A stretch of 64,000 nucleotides of DNA from JAUIET01 sp039111475 (GTDB lineage Bacteria > Pseudomonadota > Gammaproteobacteria > Pseudomonadales > JAUIET01). Below are positions 17,835-27,585 of this stretch, in pieces. The stretch is taken from NCBI GenBank assembly GCA_039111475.1, contig JBCCIP010000002.1:186001-250000 (forward strand). The letters are read 5' to 3'. A program made the translations under genes and the position numbers. Every line of letters begins with the position of its first letter. The stretch's first letter is position 1. The notes beneath the pieces were generated by a model. The model worked only from the letters and a program-made list of their open reading frames with translations. It did not search any database and was not told where the DNA came from.

Positions 17835-19039
17835 GTGATATCTGCGCCATCGCCGTCCCCAAATGGGGCATTGAAATGGTGGAAGGCACAGTTTCCACCT
17901 GGCTCAAGGAGGTGGGCGACACGATAAGCAAGGGCGATGAAGTCTTTGAAATGGAGTCGGACAAGATCGTCAATGTTTGGGAGGCGCCATCTGCTGGTGT
18001 GCTGCGACGCCGTATTGCCGAGGAAGGAGACACCCTCCCTGTTGGCGAACTACTTGGCGTTATCGCGCCGGCAGATGTTGATGATGCTGCTATAGACAGT
18101 TTTATTGCAGATTTTAGTGGTCCCACAAAAAAGGCTGAACCAACACCCGCTGCTGCCGCGCCAGCTGTTGCCAAGGCCAGCGCTAGCATTGCACCTGGTT
18201 CTGATGGAAGTCGCCGGGTTAATCCTGTGGTGAAGCGATTGGCCGCGGAGTTGGGCGTAGACATAGACAGCGTGATTGGTACTGGTCGTAACGGTCGGAT
18301 CACCAAGGAAGATGTGGAGCTTGCTGCCACGACAGACGGAGCGGGCACCACTGAAGCAGCGTCCACCGCTGACGGCGATGTTGAGATTATTCCTCTCACC
18401 CCCATTCGAAAGACCATTGCTCGAAGGCTGACCGAGGCGAAACAGGACATTCCGCATTTTTACCTCACTCGTGAATTTGATTTGGATGGCTTGTTGGCAC
18501 ACCGTAAGGGCTTGCAAGCGGCAGGCGGCAAGGTTTCCGTGAACGACTTGCTAGTTTGGTGTGTGGCCCGCGCGCTAATGCGTGAACCTCGTGCTAACGT
18601 AAATCTGGTGGGCGATGATATTCATCAGTTCAAACACGCCAATGTATCTGTGGCAATTGCCACCGATGAGGGCTTGTTTCCGGCGACGGTTTACAAAGCA
18701 GACACGCTGACACCACAGGAGATTTCCGCAGCCACAGCTATCTTGAGTGAGAAGGCTAAAGCTGGCACGCTGGCCAGGGAAGACATTTCCAATGGATCTT
18801 TTACTGTTTCAAACCTGGGTATGTTTGGTGTGTCGACCTTCAACGCCATTGTCAATCCGCCTATGGGCGCCATACTCGCCTTGGGTAAGGCTGAGCCCCG
18901 TGTTGTAGTGAAGGAAGGGGCACCAGCGGTGGCGACCATGATCAATGCCACGCTGTCGTGTGATCACCGTGTTATTGACGGCGCTGTTGGTGCTGGCTTT
19001 TTGGCTGTGTTGGCGGAAGAAATCGCAGCATTGATCTGA
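17831..19039 (+). CDS. Dihydrolipoamide acyltransferase (E2)
   Basis: A 402-residue protein with a single N-terminal lipoyl domain (lipoyl Lys in MESDKIV, about residue 45), an Ala/Pro linker (about residues 100-125), a peripheral subunit-binding domain (NPVVKRLAAELGVDID and GTGRNGRITKEDV), and a catalytic domain with the HRVIDG active-site motif near the C-terminus. It is a genuine acyltransferase rather than the lipoyl/alpha-beta hydrolase fusion seen in some AcoC proteins. No E3 (lipoamide dehydrogenase) gene follows, so a housekeeping E3 is presumably shared. Confidence 0.92.
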   Translation: MSDICAIAVPKWGIEMVEGTVSTWLKEVGDTISKGDEVFEMESDKIVNVWEAPSAGVLRRRIAEEGDTLPVGELLGVIAPADVDDAAIDSFIADFSGPTKKAEPTPAAAAPAVAKASASIAPGSDGSRRVNPVVKRLAAELGVDIDSVIGTGRNGRITKEDVELAATTDGAGTTEAASTADGDVEIIPLTPIRKTIARRLTEAKQDIPHFYLTREFDLDGLLAHRKGLQAAGGKVSVNDLLVWCVARALMREPRANVNLVGDDIHQFKHANVSVAIATDEGLFPATVYKADTLTPQEISAATAILSEKAKAGTLAREDISNGSFTVSNLGMFGVSTFNAIVNPPMGAILALGKAEPRVVVKEGAPAVATMINATLSCDHRVIDGAVGAGFLAVLAEEIAALI

Positions 19040-19109
19040 GGCCGGCTTTTGGTAACGACGCTCTCGCTTCGTTTCGCTCTTTCTTTATTTCATTTAGGAG
19101 TTTTGAACC

Positions 19110-19544
19110 TTGCAAGCTTTACCTCATATTTACAAGGTTACTGGTGCTGCCAAGTCTGAAGGCAATGTTTCCTTAAGCGCTAAGAACCTACCTGATATCG
19201 TTAGTGCTCCTCCGGCTGAGTTTGGTGGCCCAGGCGATTTATGGTCTCCAGAATCTCTGTTGGTAGCCGCTGTGGCCGACTGTTTTGTACTGACCTTCCG
19301 TGCGATAGCGGGGCCGTCGAAGCTCGAATGGTCTGATTTGCAGTGCACTGCGGAAGGCACACTGGATCGCCAGGAGCGAGTAACGTGCTTTACCGCGATT
19401 GCTGTGCAGGCAACGCTGACAGTGCCAGCTGGGGTCGATCCAGCCAAGGCGCAACGCGTGCTTGAAAAGGCTGAGGCATCTTGCCTGATTACCAGTTCGT
19501 TGTCTGCTGAGTGTCACCTCGAAGCGACCGTTGCTGTTGCTTGA
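19110..19544 (+). CDS. OsmC-family protein
   Basis: A 144-residue protein starting at TTG (19110), with TAGGAG nine bases upstream. The two family cysteines are seen, in VADCFVLTFRAIA (about residue 53) and EASCLITSSL (about residue 128), as in thiol-dependent peroxidases that reduce organic hydroperoxides. It follows the E2 gene after a 70-base gap and may be co-transcribed; OsmC members are known to use lipoyl protein as reductant, which would fit this neighbour (inference). It converges on the EAL/HDOD gene with 13 bases between. Confidence 0.88.
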   Translation: MQALPHIYKVTGAAKSEGNVSLSAKNLPDIVSAPPAEFGGPGDLWSPESLLVAAVADCFVLTFRAIAGPSKLEWSDLQCTAEGTLDRQERVTCFTAIAVQATLTVPAGVDPAKAQRVLEKAEASCLITSSLSAECHLEATVAVA

Positions 19545-19557
19545 TGCTCTTATAGCG

Positions 19558-20760
19558 TCACGCCGCTTTAGCGTCACTGGCGCTATCGGCCCAATGCATT
19601 GCATTGACGGTCATTTCACCGAAATTTTCTATAGGTGTTACTGAAGCGTCTCGTTGCGCTGTGTTCTCAAGGCCATCAATGGCCAATGATAAGACATTGC
19701 CTAATGGGCCAGAGCGTTCTTGCAGAGCCAAGCGAACAGAATCGACAAAGGGCAATGACGACACTACTTCATCCATGGGGCGGTCTAGCATAGTGTCCAG
19801 TAATGAAAACAGGCCGACAGTAAATGCCGCATGCGGGTCAACACCGGGCATGCTTTCTGCAAGCAACTGACACAGCTTGGCGCGTGTTAAGGCCAAATTC
19901 AGTAGAGCTTCTGGCTTGTCATCCAATTCACTCAAGGCCATAACGGTTAGCCAGCTCTTAAGCGTGTCCATGCCCAGATAAATAACTGCTTGGTGAATGT
20001 TCTCCACACGGCGTGGCAGACCAGTGATCGGGGAGTTAATAAATTTCAAAACCTTCATGCTAAGTGCTACGTCGGCACCCACCATTTCAGAGAGTGAGCT
20101 GATGGTGGCGTTCGGTTCATTGATTCGCGCGAGCAATTCAACCAGGCCTAACTTATTGACCGGTACGCGTTTGCCGCTGATGACTCTGGGCTTGGCGAAG
20201 AAGTAACCCTGGTAATAATCGAATTTTAGTTCCTTGAGTTCGTCGAATTCTTCTTGCGTTTCGATGCGTTCTGCTAAGGTTTTCTTGCCCAGTTTTTGCA
20301 TCATTTCGACCTGTTGTTTGAGCGCACTTCGATCAAGTTGTGTGATGTCGAATTTCACGATTTCGGCTTCGTCTATTAGTGGTCGCCATTCATCACCATA
20401 AACGAAATCATCCAGGGCCAGGGTATACCCTGCGGAGTTAAGTTCGCGAACACGGTCAATCAACTCTTGATCGACTTTTACGTCTTCCAGGATTTCCAGC
20501 ACTACTTGTTTGGGCGGGAAGCTGATCATTTCGGGGTTTACGAGAAACTCGTAGGGCATATTGATGAAGGCAGGCCTTTTGCCAACCAGCTTCTCAATAC
20601 CTATTTCGGTGAAGGTGTTGATAATGACGGTGGACGTGGCTTTGGCGCCATCAATAAAATTGGCGGAATTTTGTTCGCTTGACCGAAACAATAGTTCGTA
20701 GGCGAATATATCCATATTACTGTCAAATATTGGCTGGCGGCCAATATGATATTCAGACAT
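19558..20760 (-). CDS. EAL-like/HDOD signalling protein (YuxH type)
   Basis: About 400 residues from the ATG at 20760, chosen because AAAGGA lies just upstream; the open frame extends to 20901 without support. The N-terminal half is an EAL-domain relative in which the signature reads YELLFRS rather than EAL; LALDDFVYGDEWRPLI and IVKFDI follow. The C-terminal half is an HDOD domain (LSMKVLKFINSP and the IHQAVIYLG segment). Such proteins are often inactive in cyclic-di-GMP hydrolysis and act as binding or signalling proteins. It is unrelated to the catabolic neighbours and probably separately expressed. Confidence 0.88.
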   Translation of the reverse strand: MSEYHIGRQPIFDSNMDIFAYELLFRSSEQNSANFIDGAKATSTVIINTFTEIGIEKLVGKRPAFINMPYEFLVNPEMISFPPKQVVLEILEDVKVDQELIDRVRELNSAGYTLALDDFVYGDEWRPLIDEAEIVKFDITQLDRSALKQQVEMMQKLGKKTLAERIETQEEFDELKELKFDYYQGYFFAKPRVISGKRVPVNKLGLVELLARINEPNATISSLSEMVGADVALSMKVLKFINSPITGLPRRVENIHQAVIYLGMDTLKSWLTVMALSELDDKPEALLNLALTRAKLCQLLAESMPGVDPHAAFTVGLFSLLDTMLDRPMDEVVSSLPFVDSVRLALQERSGPLGNVLSLAIDGLENTAQRDASVTPIENFGEMTVNAMHWADSASDAKAA

Positions 20761-20885
20761 GCATAATCCTTTGCAAGTGCTTGTGTTATGTTTTTCAGTA
20801 TAGTGGGTTTGGCTGAAACGCTTACTTGATTGCCTCAGTGCTACAACGGACAAATTAGTAGTTGGTACCGCTCGTCTGTTTTTGA

Positions 20886-22784
20886 CTAAGGCACATACCA
20901 AATCGGCGATGTATACGCGCGTTGTTGTATCTCTGCAGGCACATCATCTGGCAGGTCTTGTTCAAATCTAACGGCGTCATAGGTGGTCCAGCGTGGTGTC
21001 GGTATTTCGATCACTCTGGCGTAATAGAAAGCACGTTGCGCCGGGTCAAACGCTGGGTCTGTCCATTGGGTGCCTAGCTGCTTTGCACCTATGCTATTGT
21101 CATAGCTCGCGGTATCGGTATCTACGGTTGAATCCAATACCGGGATAACGCCGTCCGCATCCGCTGCTCTATCATCGGAAACTGCAACGTCGTAAATTCT
21201 TTCAAACGTTTTTCCGTTGTCAGACCACCCTTTTATGATCTGGATACGGTCCAGGTTTCCACCTTCAGGGTCTTTCATTGCGCTGACGAGAAATGAGGGG
21301 GCCGTCTGGCCATTCATCGTGAGTTCTCCGCCCATGGGCACGCCGTTCTTATACCCTTCAGTAACCATCACATCTGCAGCGCCGGCATCATCGCTAAAGT
21401 TCCAGCCTCCGAAAAACCGGACCGTGATGCGCGGACCGGTAGTGGCGTAAACTTCGCGTCGCTCTAGGCTGTCGTACAGGGATTCACGTGTATTCTGATC
21501 AGCCCATACGGCAACGTAACCGGATGAGGTGAGTAAGCGGTTTTCCCAAAGGGTTCCGCCCATTTTGTTGGTGAGGCGATCAACTGACGGTTCTGAATCG
21601 GGGAACTTGCCAAAGTAGTTGTTATCGTCGGCTGTTGCAAACGTGGTGTGCGAGTCGGTGCTGCCTATCATACCGAATTGGTAGGGGTTTGCTCCGAGTT
21701 TATCTGCGAGTTTTAAGCCCACCTTCAGCGCCGGTCTTGCATAGGCGTGGTTGAAGGCAGCCACTTTTTCTTCGGCTTTCAGCACGTTCATGCCAATGTC
21801 TGTTTTGTCCCAGTTTTCAAAGTCCGCAAATGGATCATCGGGTGACACTAATGGATGCGTTTCCGAGTCACCTTTCACCTGGGTCATTTCTACAATGGGT
21901 TCCCAGCGGGCTCTGCGTTGCGCGTAGTCCAGATCAAGCGCGTTGCCGGCAAGGTCTACTTCGTCAAACATCATGCCGGTGGATAAGTTACCGTTGTGTG
22001 GAATGGCCATTACAGAGCCTTTCGTCTTACTTTCGTATTCTTCAAGGTAAGCCCACAACATCTCAGGGTTGGTGCTATCAAGTGCGGAAAATGGTTTGAT
22101 CTGGCTGGTCTTGTCTGAACCATCGCGGAACAATACATTGCGATGTAAATTGCGGCCATCAATCATTGAGGTCCACTCATAGCCTATGAATGCAGTGAAC
22201 TCTCCTGGCTTGTTGTAGCGATCCGCGGCAGCATTGGCACCTGCCCAGACATCGTTCACAAAAGATTCTGGTACATAGCCTGCATCGAGGGCGTCGCGGC
22301 CATTAATGTAACTGGTAAATTCATCGATTACACCCGGTATATCGCCTTCTTCAATAAGCTCATTCCAACGTTTGCCAAGCGCGCTGCCGAGCAATTCTGG
22401 CTTCTGCAATTTAATGCCTTCCAGTATGCCCATGAATTCGGCGTGATCGGAAACCAGCAGGAAGTCCAAGGGGCGAGCCAGTTTTGCTTCAACGCCAGTG
22501 CGGCCTTGAATCGCCTCGCCACTTGCAAAACGAAAAGCATCATCGGCGGTGAGGTTGTCATTGCCAAATGCAAACGAATCGAACGAGGTGCGAGAGTGAA
22601 CGTGTAAATCACCCCAATAAACTTGCGAGCCTGAGTTGTTATTCTCAACAACTTGCTCTGCAACGGACTCGGTGGCTGGTGGGGCTGTGGACTCATTTGC
22701 TTGCTTCTCGCCGCAGGCAGAAACAATTGCTGCGCAACCAAGCGTTAGCGCGACGCTTTTCATCCAGGTATGTTTATGCTTCAT
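20886..22784 (-). CDS. DUF3604 lipoprotein, PHP-like metallohydrolase fold
   Basis: A 632-residue exported protein. The N-terminus has a lipobox-like signal (CAAIVSAC, then Gly). The mature part opens with YWGDLHVHSRTSFDS, a metal-binding D-x-H-x-H motif as in PHP-type hydrolases, followed by SDHAEFMG, AIPHNGN and GSTDSHT, further His/Asp metal-ligand candidates. DUF3604 proteins are widespread in marine bacteria and largely uncharacterised. It lies 36 bases downstream of the molybdopterin oxidoreductase gene on the same strand, so they are probably co-transcribed. The biochemical role is unknown. Confidence 0.88.
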   Translation of the reverse strand: MKHKHTWMKSVALTLGCAAIVSACGEKQANESTAPPATESVAEQVVENNNSGSQVYWGDLHVHSRTSFDSFAFGNDNLTADDAFRFASGEAIQGRTGVEAKLARPLDFLLVSDHAEFMGILEGIKLQKPELLGSALGKRWNELIEEGDIPGVIDEFTSYINGRDALDAGYVPESFVNDVWAGANAAADRYNKPGEFTAFIGYEWTSMIDGRNLHRNVLFRDGSDKTSQIKPFSALDSTNPEMLWAYLEEYESKTKGSVMAIPHNGNLSTGMMFDEVDLAGNALDLDYAQRRARWEPIVEMTQVKGDSETHPLVSPDDPFADFENWDKTDIGMNVLKAEEKVAAFNHAYARPALKVGLKLADKLGANPYQFGMIGSTDSHTTFATADDNNYFGKFPDSEPSVDRLTNKMGGTLWENRLLTSSGYVAVWADQNTRESLYDSLERREVYATTGPRITVRFFGGWNFSDDAGAADVMVTEGYKNGVPMGGELTMNGQTAPSFLVSAMKDPEGGNLDRIQIIKGWSDNGKTFERIYDVAVSDDRAADADGVIPVLDSTVDTDTASYDNSIGAKQLGTQWTDPAFDPAQRAFYYARVIEIPTPRWTTYDAVRFEQDLPDDVPAEIQQRAYTSPIWYVP

Positions 22785-22820
22785 AATGTCAGCTTGCTGT
22801 TCCGAGTCGATATTGGGGTT

Positions 22821-24992
22821 TTAATTGCTGGCCAGCGGTGAGATTCTGACTGGGATATTGCTCATGCGTGGTATTCCGGTGTACGGGTCGAAGTTTTCGG
22901 TATTATCGGTCAAGCGGCCTATATTGGTGCCTTCACTGAAAGGATCGGCGTCGTCTCCGGGTGCTGTACCCCAGGCATGAGACATGGAAATGACGCCGCG
23001 GCGTAATTCGTTTGCGCCTTCGACAATACCTATTATGTGGCTCCTATTGCTCTCAATTCGTATGGTATCGCCATCAGCTAACGCATGATCACGCATGTCT
23101 TCAGGGTTCATATACGCTGGGTTATACGGATGTCGCTCGCGTAGCGGTGCATTTCTAAACATGGAAGAGTTATGCATGTCATACAATCTTCTGCTGATCA
23201 TGCGGAACGGCCAATCTGAGGGTTTGTTCGGTATTGATGCGCTTATCTGGGCGAGTTCCTTCATCATTGTTGCGTTGCCTACACTAAGGCGGCCAATATG
23301 ACCATCCGGTTTTGGACTCACGACCGCCGTACGCTCTGGAAACAGCTCTCCATCAGCGTGCTGTTTTACTCTGTCATACGTTATTGGCGCATCCTTTAGC
23401 ATTAGTGTCCATAATTCCTCACTGCTAGGTGTATTCTGCATATCTAGCTCAGAGCCGTTTTCTATGGCCATTGTTGGGTCTAGATACGCAATAGAAGGGA
23501 CTCTCAGCGGCAGCCCAAGTCGCTGACCAATACCGTAGAAGAATGTCCAGTCATCTATTACGTCTGAGCCTGCCGGCGGACTAACCAATGGCTCACAATA
23601 CTGCCCATAGGGTTTAGTGAAGCCCCAGCCTGGAATGCCCGAAAGTGAGTCTTGCAGAGTGGAATTGGAGCTTTGTTCCAGAAACAGTGTCGGAGCAATC
23701 ACATAATCTGACATTCTTGAAGTTGCGCCCATATAGGGATCGATGCTGACCAGCAGGTCGAGTTGCTGCAGCGCTTCATGAGTCCGCAGCTGATCTGGCC
23801 ACGCAAGCATTGGGTTGCCTCCGATGTTGATCAACGCTTTGATCTGACCATCACCCGGTAGCAGAATTTCTTCGGCAAGTGCTGCGGTGGGCATTCCGGT
23901 AACATTTTCGCCTAGCCCACGAACTCGAAGTGATTTACCAAATCCCCAGGCCTGGCCTGGCGGAACGGCCGCGGCTATAGCGGCATTGCTATGCACTAGC
24001 ACGCCCGTGTTTGGAACACTGTCGCCTTCTTGCCGCCAATGACCGCAAATACTCATCAGTGCTAGAGCGAGATATTCGGATAGATTGCCGTGCCCAGCCA
24101 TATTGGGCCCAGTGCCTAGAGTTGCGATGCCCCGGCGTGCGTTTGCATAGCATTTGGCCATTTCGCGCAGAGCGTCTGCATCTACGTCTGCTACTTCCGC
24201 AACTGAATTAACGTCGAAAGGTTCGACGGCCGCCTTCAGCTCTTTCAACCCGTCCACATTTTCACGAATAAACGATTCGTCTATCCAGCCCTGTTCAATG
24301 ATCTGCTTGATCAGGCAGGCCAATATGGCACTGTCCATTCCGGGTTTTGCGGAGATATGTATGTCAGCGCGTTTTGCTAACTCGGATTTGCGGGGATCAA
24401 CGGTCAGAATCTTCATGCCGCGTTTTTTGGCCACGGTAAAGCCATTTGCAGGCGCGACCGGCCCGAGCATGGACACGATTGGGTTAGCGCCTAATGACAA
24501 CCAAACGTCTACTTCCTCCAGACCGGGCGAGCCCGCCAGCCAGGCGCCGTGAAGGGTTAAGCTGACAGCTTTTCCCGGTTGGTCAATACTGACGCTGGTG
24601 AAAATCATCGGCGACTTCAGTGCCGCCATCAGTGCCTTGCTAAGTACCGTGGTTTGCTGATTGTTAAAACCGTGTGTGCCAATATAGATTGCCACTGACT
24701 CCGGGCCGTGTTCATCAACGATGTCTCGGATTTTATCAGCTATCTCATCCATTGCCTGCGCAGATGGAATCGCCATGTGGCCAGCAGCGGTGCGTTTCAT
24801 GGAGCTCTGCAGGCGTGTGTCATCGCTCATCAGATCAAGAATCTGCCGGCCTTTCGCGCACATAAATCCATTGTAGACCGGGTGATCTTTTACGCCGCTG
24901 ACCTTCACGGGCACACCGTTTTCCATCTCGACGTGCATTGGGCAGAGTGCGTGGCAAACGCGGCAAATAGTAGATTTTATTTCGTTTTTCAC
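22821..24992 (-). CDS. Molybdopterin-dependent oxidoreductase (DMSO-reductase superfamily)
   Basis: A 723-residue protein without a Tat or Sec signal, so cytoplasmic. The N-terminal [4Fe-4S] motif is CRVCHALC (C-x2-C-x3-C) with the fourth Cys in MCAKG about 30 residues on. Then the molybdopterin domains (GANPIVS, TVDPRKSE, GTGPNMAGHG) and a C-terminal cofactor-binding domain (HNSSMFRNAP, ISMSHAWG). At the usual metal-ligand position I read SVSIDQPG, with no Cys; Asp or Ser may serve. No small subunit or membrane anchor gene is adjacent. It is divergent from a TonB receptor. The substrate is unknown. Confidence 0.87.
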   Translation of the reverse strand: MKNEIKSTICRVCHALCPMHVEMENGVPVKVSGVKDHPVYNGFMCAKGRQILDLMSDDTRLQSSMKRTAAGHMAIPSAQAMDEIADKIRDIVDEHGPESVAIYIGTHGFNNQQTTVLSKALMAALKSPMIFTSVSIDQPGKAVSLTLHGAWLAGSPGLEEVDVWLSLGANPIVSMLGPVAPANGFTVAKKRGMKILTVDPRKSELAKRADIHISAKPGMDSAILACLIKQIIEQGWIDESFIRENVDGLKELKAAVEPFDVNSVAEVADVDADALREMAKCYANARRGIATLGTGPNMAGHGNLSEYLALALMSICGHWRQEGDSVPNTGVLVHSNAAIAAAVPPGQAWGFGKSLRVRGLGENVTGMPTAALAEEILLPGDGQIKALINIGGNPMLAWPDQLRTHEALQQLDLLVSIDPYMGATSRMSDYVIAPTLFLEQSSNSTLQDSLSGIPGWGFTKPYGQYCEPLVSPPAGSDVIDDWTFFYGIGQRLGLPLRVPSIAYLDPTMAIENGSELDMQNTPSSEELWTLMLKDAPITYDRVKQHADGELFPERTAVVSPKPDGHIGRLSVGNATMMKELAQISASIPNKPSDWPFRMISRRLYDMHNSSMFRNAPLRERHPYNPAYMNPEDMRDHALADGDTIRIESNRSHIIGIVEGANELRRGVISMSHAWGTAPGDDADPFSEGTNIGRLTDNTENFDPYTGIPRMSNIPVRISPLASN

Positions 24993-25008
24993 AGGCTTCT
25001 TATGTTAT

Positions 25009-25027
25009 TACTTGTTTAAGGCAAGTA
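25009..25027. promoter_or_regulatory. Inverted repeat upstream of the molybdopterin oxidoreductase
   Basis: TACTTG-N7-CAAGTA, a 6-bp inverted repeat 17 bases upstream of the oxidoreductase start in the 222-base divergent region shared with the TonB receptor. It could be an operator; no regulator gene is adjacent, so support is weak. Confidence 0.25.
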
Positions 25028-25214
25028 TGCCGTATCCGGCAATTAAAGTCATGTGTGCAGCAAGTGGAGAAGGGTCTGACTATGAAGAGCTACGTTTTTG
25101 CACTCACGATCGATTAATGCTGGCTAATCGCATGTTAAAATAGCCTCAATAAGAAATGCTTCAGCAAAAGTTGTGGCCTACCGCTATCTATACTGCACAC
25201 GGAAAATTTATCAA

Positions 25215-27569
25215 ATGATTACCAAGCAAAAACAAGCTCTCTTTGTGCCCGTTGCTGCATTGTTGTTCCATGCAAATGACGTTGTCGCTCAATCTTCTGG
25301 AGGAGGGTATAACTTATTACTAGAGGAGGTGATTGTTACCGCTCAGCGGCGCGAAGAATCGTCTATGAGAACACCGGTGACGGTAAACGCGTTTTCCGCT
25401 GACGATATTGTGAACGTAGGTGCTCTGGATATTCAGGACATGGATGATTTTATGCCGGGGGTAGAAATTGGCGATGGTAATACCACTCAAACCGGCATCA
25501 CCATTCGCGGTGTTTCCAGTCCCAATATCAGTAGCGGCGGTGATCCTTCTACAGCGACTTTTTATGATGGCGCCTACATGCCTCGTGCCGCAACCACAAT
25601 GCCATTTTTTGATACGCAGCAAATCGAGGTGCTGAAGGGCCCTCAGGGCACTTTGTTTGGTCGCAATGCCACAGCCGGCGTAATCAACATTATTCCGAAT
25701 AAACCTGGTGAAGTATTTGAAGGGCAAATCAAAGTCAGGGCCGGCAATTACGATTTACAGCGAATCGAAGGCGTTGTTAATGCGCCACTATCAGATAATT
25801 TTGCGGTTCGACTTGGAGTACTCAGCTCAACGCGCGATGGAATTGTGGACAATATCGGAGTAGGTCCTGATCCGGGTGATGAAGACGTAAAAGCAATGCG
25901 CTTATCGGCACTATGGAATGTTAGCGATCGCACTGAACTGCAGTTCAGCTTTGATATGGAAGATCGCGATGAGGCACCACGAACTGCGATTGGCGTTGGT
26001 CAATATGCGTTTATGCAAAGCGAAGATCCGTTCTTGGGTACGACTGAGCATGATGTCGTCGGTGCGGAAGAAACCCGTGAAATGCAAGGCTATTCGATAA
26101 AATTGAATCACGAGATCAATGATTCCTGGTCGGTGTTCGCCTTGTCCAGCTATCGTGACTGGGAAACCACCAATCTGGAAGAGGAAGATGGCACGGCCGA
26201 CCCTCGCAGATACTTTGACACCAACAATATCGAAGACTCTAATATTTTTTATAACGAGGTGAGATTCAATTTCGTTAATGACCAGCTGGACGTGATTTTG
26301 GGTGCAAATTACAGCGAAGAAGAATTGTTCCAGCGCACAGACATTCACTTACTGGCGGATTCGTGGATGCAGTTTGTTACTGTAGAGGGAGGCTTTGGTT
26401 CTGAAAACCATCTTTGGGATTTGTTGGGTGACGACGTGGCTACCTATCAATCCCTGTCGTCGGCATTTGGGCTAGCTGTTATTCCTCCATCATTTGCGGG
26501 ACGACTACAGACAGAAACCATGGACAATACTGGGGATTTTACTAACTGGGGGGTGTTTGCAGATGCTACCTATCAAATTAGCGAGACAATAAGGATTGCG
26601 GCGGGCTTGCGCTATAGTAAAGACACCAAAGATTACACTTGGCAAACCTACGCAACTGATTTGGATTGGCCTGTACCGCCACAAATTCTCGCCTACGATC
26701 CGGGAGTGATTGACGACGATCCCAGCAATGACTTCGATCAATATGGTGCGTCAAGATCCTGGAGTAAAGTAACCGGTCGCCTTGTTGCCGATTGGCAGTT
26801 CCAGGACAATGCAATGACCTACCTTTCTATAGCCACTGGCTATAAGTCGGGTGGTTTTGATGGTCAGGTATTTACTCCTTTGGTTTCCGGTCCCTTCGCG
26901 CCAGAAGAAATGCTCAGCATAGAGCTCGGTTTAAAAGGTGATTTTCTTAATGATCGCGTTAGGATAGAGGCTGCCTTGTTCAGACAAGAGTTGGACAACC
27001 GACAGCGCTCTACGGATACTAAAGAAGGCCCAGATGATCCGACTGCGCAACCGACAGTGATCAATGGAGATGAGGAGTCTGATGGCATTGAGTTAATCAC
27101 AACGTGGAGTATCACCGACAATGTTCGCCTAACTGCAATGGGCACGTACCGAGAGACTGATTCCGTTTTCGAGCGATATTTTGATGCTGCGGGAGAACCG
27201 GCGGGCGGTGTGGTCGAGTCAAGCAGATCTGAAACTGATTACACTTTGCGCTTCGATTGGACGCCTGCGATTCCGGTGGGTGCGTTGTTAGTTCATGTTG
27301 ATTATATTGTTGACGAGAACGAGCAGTCTCCTACCGATACAATATTTTTGACAGGTCCTTGGTATTTTCAAACTGAGAATTTGTTGAACGCGCGCATCGC
27401 ATGGAAAAACGATGCGGACACCATTGAAGTGGCTTTGTGGGGAGCAAATTTGTTGGATAATGAGTATGCCGATAATCCAGGTGGATTTGTTGCCGATGCA
27501 CTAGGAGCCGCGCACACTCGTATTGATGATCCGCTAACATGGGGTTTGGATTTCCGCTTCGCATTCTAG
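25215..27569 (+). CDS. TonB-dependent outer-membrane receptor (second)
   Basis: About 784 residues from the ATG at 25215, chosen because the signal peptide (ending near DVVA-QS) follows directly; the frame is open to 25173. TonB box EEVIVTA, plug domain with VLKGPQGTLFGRNATAGVIN, and a beta-barrel ending RFAF. It is in the same broad family as the 5347 receptor but clearly divergent, so not a recent duplicate. It is divergent from the molybdopterin oxidoreductase and followed after 16 bases by pyruvate kinase. The ligand is unknown. Confidence 0.92.
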   Translation: MITKQKQALFVPVAALLFHANDVVAQSSGGGYNLLLEEVIVTAQRREESSMRTPVTVNAFSADDIVNVGALDIQDMDDFMPGVEIGDGNTTQTGITIRGVSSPNISSGGDPSTATFYDGAYMPRAATTMPFFDTQQIEVLKGPQGTLFGRNATAGVINIIPNKPGEVFEGQIKVRAGNYDLQRIEGVVNAPLSDNFAVRLGVLSSTRDGIVDNIGVGPDPGDEDVKAMRLSALWNVSDRTELQFSFDMEDRDEAPRTAIGVGQYAFMQSEDPFLGTTEHDVVGAEETREMQGYSIKLNHEINDSWSVFALSSYRDWETTNLEEEDGTADPRRYFDTNNIEDSNIFYNEVRFNFVNDQLDVILGANYSEEELFQRTDIHLLADSWMQFVTVEGGFGSENHLWDLLGDDVATYQSLSSAFGLAVIPPSFAGRLQTETMDNTGDFTNWGVFADATYQISETIRIAAGLRYSKDTKDYTWQTYATDLDWPVPPQILAYDPGVIDDDPSNDFDQYGASRSWSKVTGRLVADWQFQDNAMTYLSIATGYKSGGFDGQVFTPLVSGPFAPEEMLSIELGLKGDFLNDRVRIEAALFRQELDNRQRSTDTKEGPDDPTAQPTVINGDEESDGIELITTWSITDNVRLTAMGTYRETDSVFERYFDAAGEPAGGVVESSRSETDYTLRFDWTPAIPVGALLVHVDYIVDENEQSPTDTIFLTGPWYFQTENLLNARIAWKNDADTIEVALWGANLLDNEYADNPGGFVADALGAAHTRIDDPLTWGLDFRFAF

Positions 27570-27585
27570 AGAATTTTAATTCCCC

